From assembly GCA_946894095.1 (NCBI GenBank), contig OX335642.1, positions 24,563,021 through 24,627,020 of the forward strand: a stretch of 64,000 bases of DNA. Direction: 5' to 3'. Origin of the DNA: Incurvaria masculella (taxonomy: Eukaryota > Arthropoda > Insecta > Lepidoptera > Incurvariidae). The notes beneath the pieces are model-generated. The model saw only the letters and a list, made by a program, of their open reading frames with translations, ran no database searches and was not told the DNA's origin. Shown one piece after another: positions 9,917 through 20,419 of the stretch. Made by a program: the position numbers and the translations under genes. Within the stretch, counting starts at the first letter, position 1, and each line of letters begins with the position of its first letter.

Positions 9917-10820
9917 GATGTAAAATGTTTGCGAAAGAGCCCTCCCTTTTCTCGCCGCCCTCCGCCGCGGCCGGCTCCCAGCGCGGGAAGGAAGCCGCAC
10001 CGCGGCGTACGAGCGGCGCGAGGGACACGGGGGGGCAGGGTGGGCACCGGTGGGCACACATGTTATCGCCGCTCGGCGTGGCTCGGCTCAGGCGTTGTTT
10101 TCAGGGGAATACCATAGCCTCCTATATACAAGCCATGCACAGAAACTTGGCAACGTTGCATTTTACGAAAGTGGTGAACCTATGCACTCGCCTATGCATG
10201 AATGACTATGAAATGAGTGAAACAAAATACGTGGGTATTGAATTAATAAAGTTTATAGATATTATCATGAAACAGTTCCAGATTTTTTTGCCAAAATAAT
10301 AATTGCAATGAATTTATAGCTAGAAGCTATTTTCAACTTTGTGTTAAATATGAGTGCAGCAAAGATGATAGAAGGTTATACTTTAATTATAAAAAAATAA
10401 TAAAACAATATTCACAAATAAGAACATAATTTAATTGACAAAATCATGAAAAGTAATATTTTTATTACATAATAATAAAAGTTGCACAAATCAGTCACGT
10501 CTTAGAGTTGAGATAGGAATAAAAAAAAATCATTCTACCTTAATACAAGTACTGAACCCGCAGCATTTATGTTTATTTATTTATCCATTGGGCAAGCATC
10601 CCACACTTGAACATGTGATATTTACAATAATTAGCTTTAGCAATCTACAAATCTGTAGATTTTAACTTACATCAAGCGCAGCCACAAAAACCGTTGCAGG
10701 AATACAAAAAACATTTGTAATTCCATATTTGACAAATATTGCTAAGCTTCAATACAATTGGCCTTTACACAAATATCAACACATCAAGGTTAACTAACAA
10801 AAATTTTAATTAAAAAATAT
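9917..10820. other. Unassigned sequence
   Basis: 9940-10095 is CpG- and GC-rich (CCGCCCTCCGCCGCGGCCGG region) but has no recognised exon. 10300-10820 is AT-rich and immediately downstream (minus sense) of the P-type transposase relic. It may contain that element's 3' end, but I could not identify an inverted terminal repeat. Confidence 0.35.
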
Positions 10821-13646
10821 TTAATTCGAGCTTTTGGTGTACACAGCTAATTTTCTTTTATTATTTTTTACTTCATTTATGGAGTTGTTTACATTTTTGG
10901 TATAGTTGTTTAATAAAACATTAGTGATTATCTTGGAAATTAAATAGTAGATGCGCTTTGTACTGTGGCCAAGTTCACACGTTCCATCTAAATCTATGTA
11001 CGCAGTGCCAGACTCTAAACTGCTGAGTGTTAAATTGCACAATATACTTCTAACATCACTGTTCTGAAATAATAAACATTTCAATGGTTTTTCATTTACA
11101 ATAAATTCAAATATTGCATATAAATGAAAGCAGAGAAACATTACTGACTCTGCCGGTACAGTCAAGCCGCCTCTTTGCAAGAAATCAAAATAGTCGCTAT
11201 TGACGTTTTCACCTTTATTTTTTCTGATGAGAGTGGAAAAAAAAGTTACAATCTAATTTCTTTACTACAGAATGTACAGCATAACCACAAACATATATTT
11301 GAGACTCTTCTTCAATGTCACATTTTTCTAGGTAATCCGTTGATAGTATAAATTTAAATTGGTCCGTATCAGAAATTTTTGCATCATCATCAAGTGGAAC
11401 AACATTTTTAATGTCATTCAAATTCTCCATCTTCATAATATGTTTGACACGAATTTTTTTTTCAGACTCAATTATTTGTGTGCAAGAAACATGGTAATTG
11501 CATCCCGAGAGCTGCCTGTATTGTCCAAAACGTTTTTCTATGCAGTCAGATTGGAACTTTCCTAGCAAAATATATTTAATGTCATATTTAGGCAAAGCAG
11601 TTTCCTCAATATGTATAAGTACACGAGTACTATGCTCCAGCGCATTAAAAGTATCTCTGGACAGAAATGATCCGCCCGGCAACAATTTCCAATTGTGAAT
11701 CCACGTTATAAATTGTTTCAAAAAAATAATGTTGGCATCATTTACCGATTTAATAGCCGAGCATTGATCATCTCGTTTCAATTTTGATTTCAGTGGATTT
11801 TGAACATTAACAATATTCCACCACTTTCTAAAAATTTCTAAGAAGTCACCAGTTGGTTGTGTATCTGCTTGCGATTTCAATGCTGCTATGGTAGGATAAT
11901 GAAATAAATTATCAACCAAAATAACACTTTGCCGCTCAAATTTGGTCGGGCACAAGGTCTTGGAATTGAGTTTATATGCTTTTTTTATTAAGAGGTGCTC
12001 TTCCTTTTTATATACTTTTTCCAAATTCTCAAAAGCTGCCATTTTTACTTCTCCTGTTTCAAAAGATAAAAACATGAATGTTTTTCCTGGGGCTTTAAGA
12101 TTAATCCAATTATTGCGAATGTTTTTTAATATATGAACTGTATCAAACATGCCAAATATTGGTTCCGCGTTTAAATTTGGATTAGGGAAGTACAAATTAT
12201 CATTTAATAGAGCTCTGAACATGACCTGGTTGACCCTATTGTTATCTGTTATGATACAAAGAATTTTGAAACCAATCGACTGTACAAACTGTATCAAATT
12301 AATTGTTTGTTCTCGGAGTTGTTCGCCAGTCATACAATTTGTCGGAAAAAGTTTAACAATTTCCTTGAAATTTCCAAACGGAGAAGACACCATAATACTC
12401 TGTTTTTGGCTAATTCTGGAGGATTACTTTTGGAATATCCATACATGGTTTTTGCTTTATATTCTAGTTTCGTATTTACATAAATTTCATCAATAACCAG
12501 ATTTACTGTTTTTTCTCTATCAATGAGCCTTTTAAACATGTGAGTTAGATAGTGAAAGTTGTTGCTTTCGCTATCTGGACTTACATGTAATGATGCAGAC
12601 AGATATTGCAGATATGTTTTGTGGGGTAAAAAGAAAAACCCGCGAAGCAGTTCGTAGCATGCCGGTGATTGAAAAAAAATCAGAAATGTAAAAATGTTTG
12701 TCGATATGGAATATTTTCTCTTATTTACAATAAACATCTTTAATTGATCTCTTATTCTTATATCGAGTTGTTTTTCTAAAGTACCACAATAATTTTCATC
12801 AATGTGTTCTATAGCTTTCAAAATGTTTTCATGAGCTTTTTGGATATAGAACTTAAATTTTGACTATGTCAAATCCGAGGTCAAATCGGACGTATATTCA
12901 CTCGACATATATCGACTGAGCAGATTTTCGAGCTGGGACCACCTGCCTAGTTTAAGCGTAGATGGCAATATCCACTTTAAGTCATGCTCAGATAGTTCAT
13001 TATTGCTTAAAAATACCTTAACATTTAAATCATTCGTAACAACTATGCTATTTAAAACTTTCACCGCACCAATGTGATAGTTTTGCACTTGCGATGAAGC
13101 GTCGATGAAGTCTACATTAATTGTGTAAAGAAAAATACAGTTTTGCACACATTTTAACTTCCACTCGCGACACAGGTTGGATTTAGAATTTAGCAATCCA
13201 TCTTTGAGTTCGGTAAAATTCGAAATTAAATCATTTTTTAAAAACACTTCCGTATCTTCCGCCTGTCACTTCAAACATTTTTTACGTCGGTAAACTGGGT
13301 CTGTACGTAAAGTAGGGGCATTGGTGCTCAAATATTTGGGTAAGTTCGGAAACAGATGAGGTGCTGCTCCGGAAACGAGTCTCGGGCACCGAAGGAGCAC
13401 TTCCTCAACACTTCCGTCACTATGGTGTATTCGTTCCGTTCGAACAATCTCCTCAGGGCTGAAGTGGTGGCTACAAACAAACGAGCCTGTTGTGGGCTTC
13501 CAGTTTGCTCAAGGAATCGCCTTCGTCCATCTTTCCCGCAGAGCTTCTTCCTTCGGGAATGAAAATGTTGAGACTGCTGGCTCTCCATTTTTCAATGCCG
13601 AATCGTAATTTTAATTGCATCCTGGAATGCAGCAACGCCTCGGCAT
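10821..13646 (-). pseudogene. THAP9/P-element-type transposase pseudogene
   Basis: Read 5' to 3' on the minus strand. A THAP zinc finger starts at the ATG at 13646: CCIPGC, then FPKEEALRERWTKAI, then VCSHHF and LFPNLP, with two in-frame stops (after GCN and after KAIP). Coding then passes, with breaks, through 13247-12864, 12821-12330 (contains LVIDEIYV, a likely first catalytic acid) and 12393-11215. This last block has the insertion-domain motif DTVHILKNIRNNWIN and FQSDCIEKRFGQYRQLSG, the family's late acidic D--E--FG--R motif. The C-terminus 11180-10821 (RGGLTVPAESV) completes it. Junctions near 13266, 12860, 12393 and 11215 are frameshifts or stops. Family role: GTP-dependent cut-and-paste transposition. 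This copy is dead. Introns are possible but not needed to explain the layout. Confidence 0.9.
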
Positions 13647-15869
13647 CTGTTCAATCAAAAGAAAACAAGTTTAATCCTAGATAACAGCTTCACATAATGG
13701 ACACGCATGCAAACATGTAGGTTTGGAGGTTATATTTTAGCGCAGATAATTACGAGTTAAGAATAAGTCGTATAAAAGAATATAAGGGGTGTGTTCTTAT
13801 ATAATGCCCCTGGATTTGAAGCTAGCTGGATGGATAGGATGAAAGATCGACCTTCTAGGACCTACCCATGAAAATATTATAGTGCGGAAACAATTCCTTC
13901 ATATTAAAAAAAAATTTCAAACTTTCCTATAAATTTGAATTTTAACAATTGGCGCGCGCTCGCTAATGGATGACTCCGTCCACGGTCATTACGTAGTTGC
14001 CAGGTGAAATGCATTAAACCCACATTGTGGGGTAATTGTAGTATTTTTGGACGTAAATTAATACTTGATGTATTTAAATTGCTCCAAAACCGACTTAGCC
14101 GCCCCGACATTACATGTTGGTGTGCGTCATCCCTAGAGTGTTTTTTAGAAGTGTGGAGACGAAAGCTCGCGCAGGAGGTCCCGAGTGTAGCGAGCGGTAC
14201 GAGACCGTAGCCGCGTGGCGGTGGGAGGTCGCGAGCGAAGCGAGCGGGCGACCACCCCGCCGCGGCGAAGGTCGAGTGCGGTCGCTTAAGCGAAGGGGCC
14301 GACCAAGCGAGTCTTTCGGCGTAGCCACCAACTTCACTTGGTTGGGCTTTCGAAATAGATCCAAAAACCATAATACATAAACAGAATAGGTCGGGGTAAA
14401 TATAGTATGATATAGTGGCAACACACGTTGTGCAGTAGGTTTGGATTGATCAATGCAATCGATTCAGTCTCCCTACATTCTGTTCAGTCGCCTTTCGGTT
14501 GTACTGTGCGGTGGTCTGTTATCGTTTTCTCTTTGTGTTTAACGTATTGAGCATGTCCGTGTCGCCGTCCCCCGGCGTTGCAGGCGGCGCGGCGGTGTAG
14601 GTTAGGTTAGGTTAGATACATTAGTTTATGCTTTGTGTTCTGTGTTGCGTCGCTGTTTTTAGTGTTAACAGTGGGCAACTCGCTTCCAGTTTACTTCGCG
14701 GCGGACAAACAAGATACCGACGCCATTTTGATAGCTTTCTCAAGCATGATTTCTGATTTTTGGAAACGTGTTTTTTTTTTGGTTTCCGCAACTTCTCATG
14801 TCGCGCAAACGTATGTTTTTGAGGTTTTTAGTAGGTATATATAATTTTTTTTATTGTTTTCCAGGGGCTTTATTCAAATACAATCCCAATATAAGTTATA
14901 TTTACCTTATTACTGCAATCCGGAATAACAGGATCCAGATAAAACTGTCTTAGCACCCTTTAAACACGTCAAAACTCGAAAATTTGCAGCGACAACCAAA
15001 CCAAGCTTGAAATAATGCGAGACTGACTGACGGCAAGCTAGAGTTTGGTACTAATTTACTGTATTCTGTGGCGCTCCGCGTTTAGACGTCGGTTCACCGC
15101 TATGTTGCCGGACTTCTTCACAGCACGTGGGAATACCCATGGAGGTAATTCTTCACCTCCATTGGGATACCCATGTTAGCAGTGATATATAACTTTCAAT
15201 ATTGTAAAATCCTCGGTAAAATCATTCTCAATGTGAAATTAGTCAGTAAAAGGAAATAAAACATGGATACTGGACCATTGATTTCGACAATCTTTGCATC
15301 AATTCAAAAGTGTTAAGAAGGTAGAAACATTAGGTAGGCGCGGGGCGTCAAAGTAGAAACGAGGCAAAACGGTTCGGGTAGGTATTAGGTAAGTAGAATC
15401 CGCCGCCCTTCCTCGCGGCCGCGGCGGCGGCACCGCTCCAACGAAGTTCGGGACGAGGTTCGGGAGCATTAATTAATTTGAATATAGTTATTTCGATACC
15501 ATTACCGATAGGTCCATAGTTTGTTCGCAAATTTTTTTTTACAATACTGGAAAGAATGTACTGTTTAAATTTCTCAAAAATTCAAATAGAACAAAAAAAA
15601 TTACATACCTACATTCTTAGCAAAAGTTTTTCTATATCAGATACTGAATCAATCCTACAAGGCTGGTAGATTATTAAAAAATCACCTTATAGACCGTGTC
15701 TTAAACAAGGTTCCGAATACTTAAAAGGCAGGTCATATATCCTATCCGTAATCTCGTCATAACAAATAAAAGTTCGAAAGTAGTAAGTTGAAAAAAACGT
15801 ATCAAAACGTAACAATAAATCAAATGCATGAAGCATTTGATTTATTGATTTTGATTCAGATACCTGTTG
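13647..15869. other. Unassigned sequence with GC-rich blocks and a short TTAGG run
   Basis: 14155-14310 is GC-rich with repeated GCGAGCGAAGCGAGCGGG-like wording. It gives overlapping frames on both strands and no recognised protein. 14597-14616 is TAGGTTAGGTTAGGTTAG, four units of the insect telomere-type repeat. 15118-15172 has a small imperfect palindrome (ACCCATGGAGGTAATTC / CACCTCCATTGGG). 15395-15450 is a CGG-rich patch. I support no gene here. Confidence 0.4.
14597..14616. repeat. Interstitial TTAGG-type telomeric repeat, about four units
   Basis: TAGGTTAGGTTAGGTTAG matches the canonical insect telomere motif TTAGG. It is too short to be a telomere. Two units also occur at 50442 and 61786, so it may be chance or a footprint of repair or telomere-targeting elements. 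Confidence 0.6.
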
Positions 15870-16390
15870 GTATGTGTTGGTTTGCGGTACACTTGATGTC
15901 CCAATGAGCCATCCGGTCGGCGTGATACCAAAACGTCCAAAAATGCTAGACCATTGTCATTTTCGATCTCCAGTAAATAAATCTGCGATTGCCGAGCACG
16001 CTGACTTCGGAATACACCACTGGATAAGATTCGATCTGGTGAAGATTTTGTCCACCGAAAAACGGTTATCCGGGAGGATTATCCGTGAGTCCATCGAGAT
16101 TTCGAAGCACGCCAATTTCAATAGGGGAGACTCGTACAAATTGTCAGCAGTTTGGAATCCGGTTCTGGCTCCTCTGAGATGTAGCAGGAAGATGTCGTCA
16201 GCTCATTCTGCACATTGATCGGAGCACAGAACGCAGCCGCAACAAGTTTTCTGCCTACCCACAGCCACTCATACAATCTTCGCAGCCGCTCGCGTGTGAC
16301 AGACATGAAAATGAACTGCACGGGACAGTTCGAAACATCGGCCAAAAGGACCGAGTAAGATAACTGTGGTAAGATAATCTCAGACAATAG
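15870..16390 (+). pseudogene. Penelope-like element, GIY-YIG endonuclease fragment, copy 2
   Basis: The frame 15874-16218 includes more of the domain than the copy at 4886: [20 protein letters not shown], then [20 protein letters not shown] and KHANFNRGDSYKLSAVWNPV. The K-SA-AEH and R-IRE-IEI-KH-NFNR motifs are those of the Penelope endonuclease. A ~50-bp deletion relative to the first copy follows CTCTGAGATGTAGCA. The tail (ACAGTTCGAAACATCGGCC ... AACTGTGGTAAGATAATC) matches the right arm at 5303-5361. There is no inverted left arm here, so it is 5'-truncated. Confidence 0.82.
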
Positions 16391-16719
16391 AATCACTTCC
16401 CTTCCCCAAATTAATGTAGTCAGTGCAGAATTAAGATGTACATACATAAAATAAAATAATAAAAAATAATCTAATAATATTTTATTGAATCTGTTTCAAT
16501 TCACATAAATAAATAAAAGTAGGTACCATACATAATAGAAAGCATATTGTACCATTGGATATGCCAATTCGTACGTGAAAGTACAAATTTATATACAATT
16601 TGAGTTTAAAAACAACTGCGGGATAAAAATGGTTCAGTGTCATGAAAAGAACATTATGCTAAATACAATTTTATGTAAGTACTTGCTTATTAATAATAAT
16701 ATATCCGCAAAGAAAACCT
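16391..16719. other. AT-rich spacer, nothing recognised
   Basis: About 330 bp of low-complexity AT sequence between the Penelope tail and the RTE-like tail. No frame, palindrome or repeat match was seen. Confidence 0.4.
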
Positions 16720-17030
16720 GCTGATACGCAAATTAGCTGATACGCCAAAGCACCAAGGTCACTGACGTTATGCATAGGGTTGCTAAACTCAAGTGGCAAT
16801 GGGCAGGTCATGTATGTCGCAGAGATGACCACAGATGGAGCACTGTGCAGACTCTATACAGGGAAAAGAAGCATCGGCAACCCGCCGGCACGTTGGTCAG
16901 ACGATATACGTCAGACAGTAGGTGACAACTGGCGAAGAAAAACAGGAGACCGCACAATTTGGCGCAGTCTGCGGGAGGCCTACGTCCAGCAGTGGACAAC
17001 AAAATGCTGAAGAAGAAGAAGAAAGCAAAC
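16720..17030 (+). pseudogene. RTE-like LINE 3' end with GAA tail
   Basis: In two frames it encodes the familiar end of RTE-type reverse transcriptase proteins. The first part reads KLKWQWAGHVCRRDDHRWST, then after a frameshift PPARWSDDIRQTVGDNW, then WRSLREAYVQQWT. It ends in a short trinucleotide tail (GAAGAAGAAGAAG, ~17010-17026), typical of RTE 3' ends. Only about 90 codons remain. The clade is inferred from motif memory. Confidence 0.75.
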
Positions 17031-17111
17031 CATATATTTTCCTGAAACAATGTAATGGTTTCGCAATCACCAAAGATCAATACTGCTGGACCCGCTAAGA
17101 GTCTAATTCAA

Positions 17112-17304
17112 GGTATCAGTTTTCGATTTTTAATCGCTTATTAGCTGCCAAAATGACAGAATCCGCCCAAAATAATATATTTTAGTAAGTTCCGCCACGC
17201 CATGTGGCGCTGCAATTAAGTTCTGGAAAACGAGGTAGTTAATTTGAGCGAGTTGGCAGCTAATGGGTTCTTGATCAGCGATTGGAAATCGAGAACTGAT
17301 ATCC
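17112..17304. mobile_element. 193-bp MITE-like palindrome
   Basis: The left end GGTATCAGTTTTCGATTTTT pairs with the right end AATCGAGAACTGATATCC. Internally TTATTAGCTGCCAA pairs with TTGGCAGCTAATGGG. The arms total ~45 bp with an unpaired ~100-bp centre. No clear target duplication was found. Single copy in this window. Confidence 0.65.
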
Positions 17305-17663
17305 AGAACCAGACTCGGCTGAAGAAAAGTACTTATTTGGTTTTTTTTCTACCTCAATGATTAGATCTTAATCGTTAGGGATACGAATATCTCAAGTCTA
17401 TACACTTCAACTTGATAAAATGGTTTGTAATATCTTCATAAAAATATATATACGTACAGAGCGCATCAGCCTCGGTGCCACAGTAGGCATTGGCCTCTGT
17501 AAGAAAAACTTATGTGGGTCGAAATCCAATGTGTGGCGGGTGATGCCGTTTGTACGAGTATAGCTATGATATGATATGATGGACGATATCAATCCACGTC
17601 AAACCGACTCAAAATAATGTTGTGCAAGAGCGAGATCAAATCAGTTACTTCTTATCTTATCTT
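17305..17663. other. Spacer downstream of the 17.7-21.6 kb gene
   Basis: No reading frame of note. The right part (17565-17580) has short ATGAT runs. I found no terminal repeat of the neighbouring transposase-like gene here. Confidence 0.35.
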
Positions 17664-17733
17664 ATCTAAACTAACTTCTTCTAATGACTTCTTAACTAAT
17701 ATATCTAAACTAACTTCTTCTAATGACTACTTA
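17664..17733. repeat. 39-bp-period tandem duplication overlapping a stop codon
   Basis: ATCTAAACTAACTTCTTCTA is at 17664 and again at 17703, both followed by ATGACT. The right-hand copy carries the TAG stop (17729-17727, minus strand) of the transposase-like frame, so the 3' end of the gene has been duplicated. Confidence 0.8.
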
Positions 17734-20381
17734 ATTTTATTAACAGCGGAAATTACATCCGGACTTAAGCATAGATATCCATTTTCAACACTGGGATTTG
17801 GGACGGAACAAACATAATTATTTATGTCATAGTAACCATGTACTTGCATTCGAGGTGGCTTTAGGTACTGAGTAGATGGATCTACAGAATACCAGTGGCA
17901 GAGCACACCCAAACCTTTTTCGCAACCTTTAACTGACGTTGGTTTCCGTGTTGGTGCACTGAGTGCAGAATACTGTCGTTCTCGTGGTGTGCCGGTCATA
18001 TATGAGAAAGCTAATATAACTCCATACATTATGTTTCCATTGTGTGACCGGAAAGCACACCAGTCTCCCACTTTGACAGAGCTATTATATTGAACATCTT
18101 CCGTTTCACTTCTAGTAAAGTTATTGGTTAAGCGAGGCGTTAACCTGTGTTCATTTACGCAATCAGAAGGTATCTCACGAACTCTTACAAGCCTGTCATT
18201 ACTCAGGGTACTATCTCCCGTACTTAGTAACCAACATAATGTAGTCTTTCGGATTATATCATTCTTACCGGCTGCATTCTTAATGAGCACAAATGGGCTC
18301 TGGGGATTAATTATCAAGTCGTTGTATGTTTTAACACCAATATCCCCTGTAGAGACACATATTGAATCCTCCAAAATATCATCCGTAAAACTGTCATTCA
18401 TAATATTGTGTACATCACTTGCCGGGGCACTTGCGGAACTTTCAACAGAACCCGTTTGGTTTCCATCAAAAAGCTCTTCATTGTTATCATTGTCAACCAG
18501 TTCGTTCATTGGGGGTAAAGAGCTTCGAACAGATGGAACACTTGATACTCGCATTCCCAAAGAATTAGCGCGATCAATAGCCCAAATATTAGCTAAATCT
18601 ATCTGCCGCAAAATGTCATCATCAGATGGTAGTTCCTGGTATAAACTTAACTCTTCGCTTAGCTCTAAAGCAGAATTATCAAGTTCAAAAGGTTTTTGGG
18701 AAGAACGATTATTTCTTGGAAAGGAAAACACATTTTGAAGCTGCTGTTTGATTTCACACTGAAGATCAATCCTGTGAGTCCTTTGCAACAGTTCTTGCAT
18801 GCTGAAATTTATAATCGTAGAATGTGTACTTGTCATTGATCGAGCAGTGCGAAAAAAACTTTCGCAGTGTTGACTATTACAGAGCCATGGTTTGAATAAT
18901 TGGTTTTTCCCTCTGTTTCTGAAATGGCAAACCATTTGAATAAGTGCATGAGCATTTATTTCCAGGCATAAGTAAGTATTGCTTGTTATGAAGTTGTCAA
19001 CAGTGGAATAACCGTTGTCTTGCAACCATTTTCTCCAAATTCTAATGAAAAAAATCCACTTCCAGAGAATAAATATTCTTTCCGATGCAGTTATTGAACC
19101 TTTTTCAAATGCTTGCATTACCGAACGGGCACATTCAAGAAATGCTACGGTCGCGTGGCTGTCCGGTACTTTTTCGTTTAACAATTTTGTGACTTTTTCG
19201 TTCATCATTTTTTCCATTGCACGGAAATTCATTTTGTCTTTTAGTTCAATATCAGAAATAGTGAGACAATGCTTATCTTTACTTACTTTTCCGATCAGAT
19301 CTTTTACCTGGCCACTTGACGCTACATATTGACCCATGGGTAGGACTATGGAAGGTTTTAAAAAGCGTGTTCTCATTTTTGTCAATATATGCACGACATC
19401 TTGTACGCAGGTGACCGTAGCATTCGTTTCACCGCAAAACCACTGATCCCATGAATTTTCTTTGACAAGTAGATTGGAAAACATGAAGCTTCTCATGGAT
19501 TTGAGCAATCTAGCATCTCCGTCTGATGAATATCCTTTTATATTTATTCCTAACTTTTTGGCTTCACATAACATGTAATTCCATCTCTTTGCCACATCAT
19601 GGGCGGTGAAATTATTGTCAGTTCCAAATATGGAAAGACAAAAAGATGGAGCTCTGTCGTCTAGAGGTTGTGCTAAAATACAGTAAGCATTGCTGGCCTT
19701 TGACTCTTTCTCAAAATATTCTTGTATTTTTCGGGAAGATGTCGCTTCAAACTGACGCAGAAATGGAATACCATCCGGTGATAATTTTAGAACAAAACCA
19801 ACAACTAAGTTGCTGCCCGAGTCATATTGAATCCTTCCATTGATCCTTGTAGCATCTTCTGAAATCCAGACTTCGAGGGGGTAATTTCCCTTAATGAGAA
19901 ATTGTTTCAGTTGGTTAAAGCGAAATTCGCCCTCTGTTACTAACCCAAGTGCATCAGTTTTTATTGTCCGGCAAATACTTGAAATAGAAGGAAGGGCGTG
20001 TTGTAAATTGGTTTGCAAAAACTCATACGTCTGACGCCCACCAAGCAAAAATGTATAAGTTGCAAAAAGTTTCAAGACTGGATCATAACGGTCACCACCT
20101 TTTCTTCTGCACGCATTCATTTGTGCAGCATCATGAAGTGCTCGAAGCAGGGGACCAGCGCTTTTATTATTACTTGACTTTTCGTTAGCTTCATATTTCA
20201 TTTCCAACGCACTAAGTAAGTTTTCTCTTAGGATGCTATTTGTGTTTAAAAGTATTTCCATATCGTTAAGTAAAGGGTAAAAAGTTGTGATGCGAGGAAG
20301 GCCAACTGCTGATCTTGAAAGCTTTCTTTTTTTTCTTTCTGTACGGCTATATTTTTCTCGAGTCCATTTTTTGGTCACCAT
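17727..20381 (-). CDS. Large transposase-like protein, C-terminal ~884 codons (unclassified)
   Basis: An uninterrupted frame from the ATG at 20381, though in-frame sequence continues upstream (TSLDATLNQKTPLPNLMV), so this ATG is probably internal. Residues are numbered with one extra codon before the ATG. Possible RNase-H-fold acids: D177 in VWISEDATRING, D288/D290 in YSSDGDARLL, and E508 in NSQHCESFFRTAR. VQDVVHILTKMRTRFL (328-343) resembles the D-H-K-RN segment of P-type transposases, and CE-FF--AR resembles their late E--F---R motif. The C-terminal third is acidic and serine-rich (about 555-680), then has KVGDWCAFRSHNGNIMYGVI, which might be a small beta-barrel module. The upstream neighbour at 20420-21649 is the N-terminal part, one base out of frame. 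Family assignment is inference; a domesticated host gene cannot be excluded. Confidence 0.75.
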   Translation of the reverse strand: MVTKKWTREKYSRTERKKRKLSRSAVGLPRITTFYPLLNDMEILLNTNSILRENLLSALEMKYEANEKSSNNKSAGPLLRALHDAAQMNACRRKGGDRYDPVLKLFATYTFLLGGRQTYEFLQTNLQHALPSISSICRTIKTDALGLVTEGEFRFNQLKQFLIKGNYPLEVWISEDATRINGRIQYDSGSNLVVGFVLKLSPDGIPFLRQFEATSSRKIQEYFEKESKASNAYCILAQPLDDRAPSFCLSIFGTDNNFTAHDVAKRWNYMLCEAKKLGINIKGYSSDGDARLLKSMRSFMFSNLLVKENSWDQWFCGETNATVTCVQDVVHILTKMRTRFLKPSIVLPMGQYVASSGQVKDLIGKVSKDKHCLTISDIELKDKMNFRAMEKMMNEKVTKLLNEKVPDSHATVAFLECARSVMQAFEKGSITASERIFILWKWIFFIRIWRKWLQDNGYSTVDNFITSNTYLCLEINAHALIQMVCHFRNRGKNQLFKPWLCNSQHCESFFRTARSMTSTHSTIINFSMQELLQRTHRIDLQCEIKQQLQNVFSFPRNNRSSQKPFELDNSALELSEELSLYQELPSDDDILRQIDLANIWAIDRANSLGMRVSSVPSVRSSLPPMNELVDNDNNEELFDGNQTGSVESSASAPASDVHNIMNDSFTDDILEDSICVSTGDIGVKTYNDLIINPQSPFVLIKNAAGKNDIIRKTTLCWLLSTGDSTLSNDRLVRVREIPSDCVNEHRLTPRLTNNFTRSETEDVQYNSSVKVGDWCAFRSHNGNIMYGVILAFSYMTGTPRERQYSALSAPTRKPTSVKGCEKGLGVLCHWYSVDPSTQYLKPPRMQVHGYYDINNYVCSVPNPSVENGYLCLSPDVISAVNKIK

Positions 20382-20419
20382 CAAGTTTGGTAGGGGCGTC
20401 TTCTGGTTCAGTGTGGCAT

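Noticed and set aside
9665..10059. Overlapping 91-130-codon frames on both strands with DGRT and RPSV repeats
   Set aside because: They are translations of the GGAC microsatellite and its flank; codon periodicity comes from the 4-bp repeat, not from a gene.
14114..14380. GC-rich frames on both strands (88 and 104 codons)
   Set aside because: Both strands stay open because of the GCGAGCG-type repeats and GC bias. No recognised domain or splice signals.
14597..14616. Telomeric TTAGG repeats as a sign of a chromosome end or fusion point
   Set aside because: Only four units, and comparable two-unit hits occur elsewhere in the window. Too little to support a telomere or fusion scar.
18124..18738. 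204-codon plus-strand frame
   Set aside because: It lies antisense to the long transposase-like frame and is explained as its shadow.
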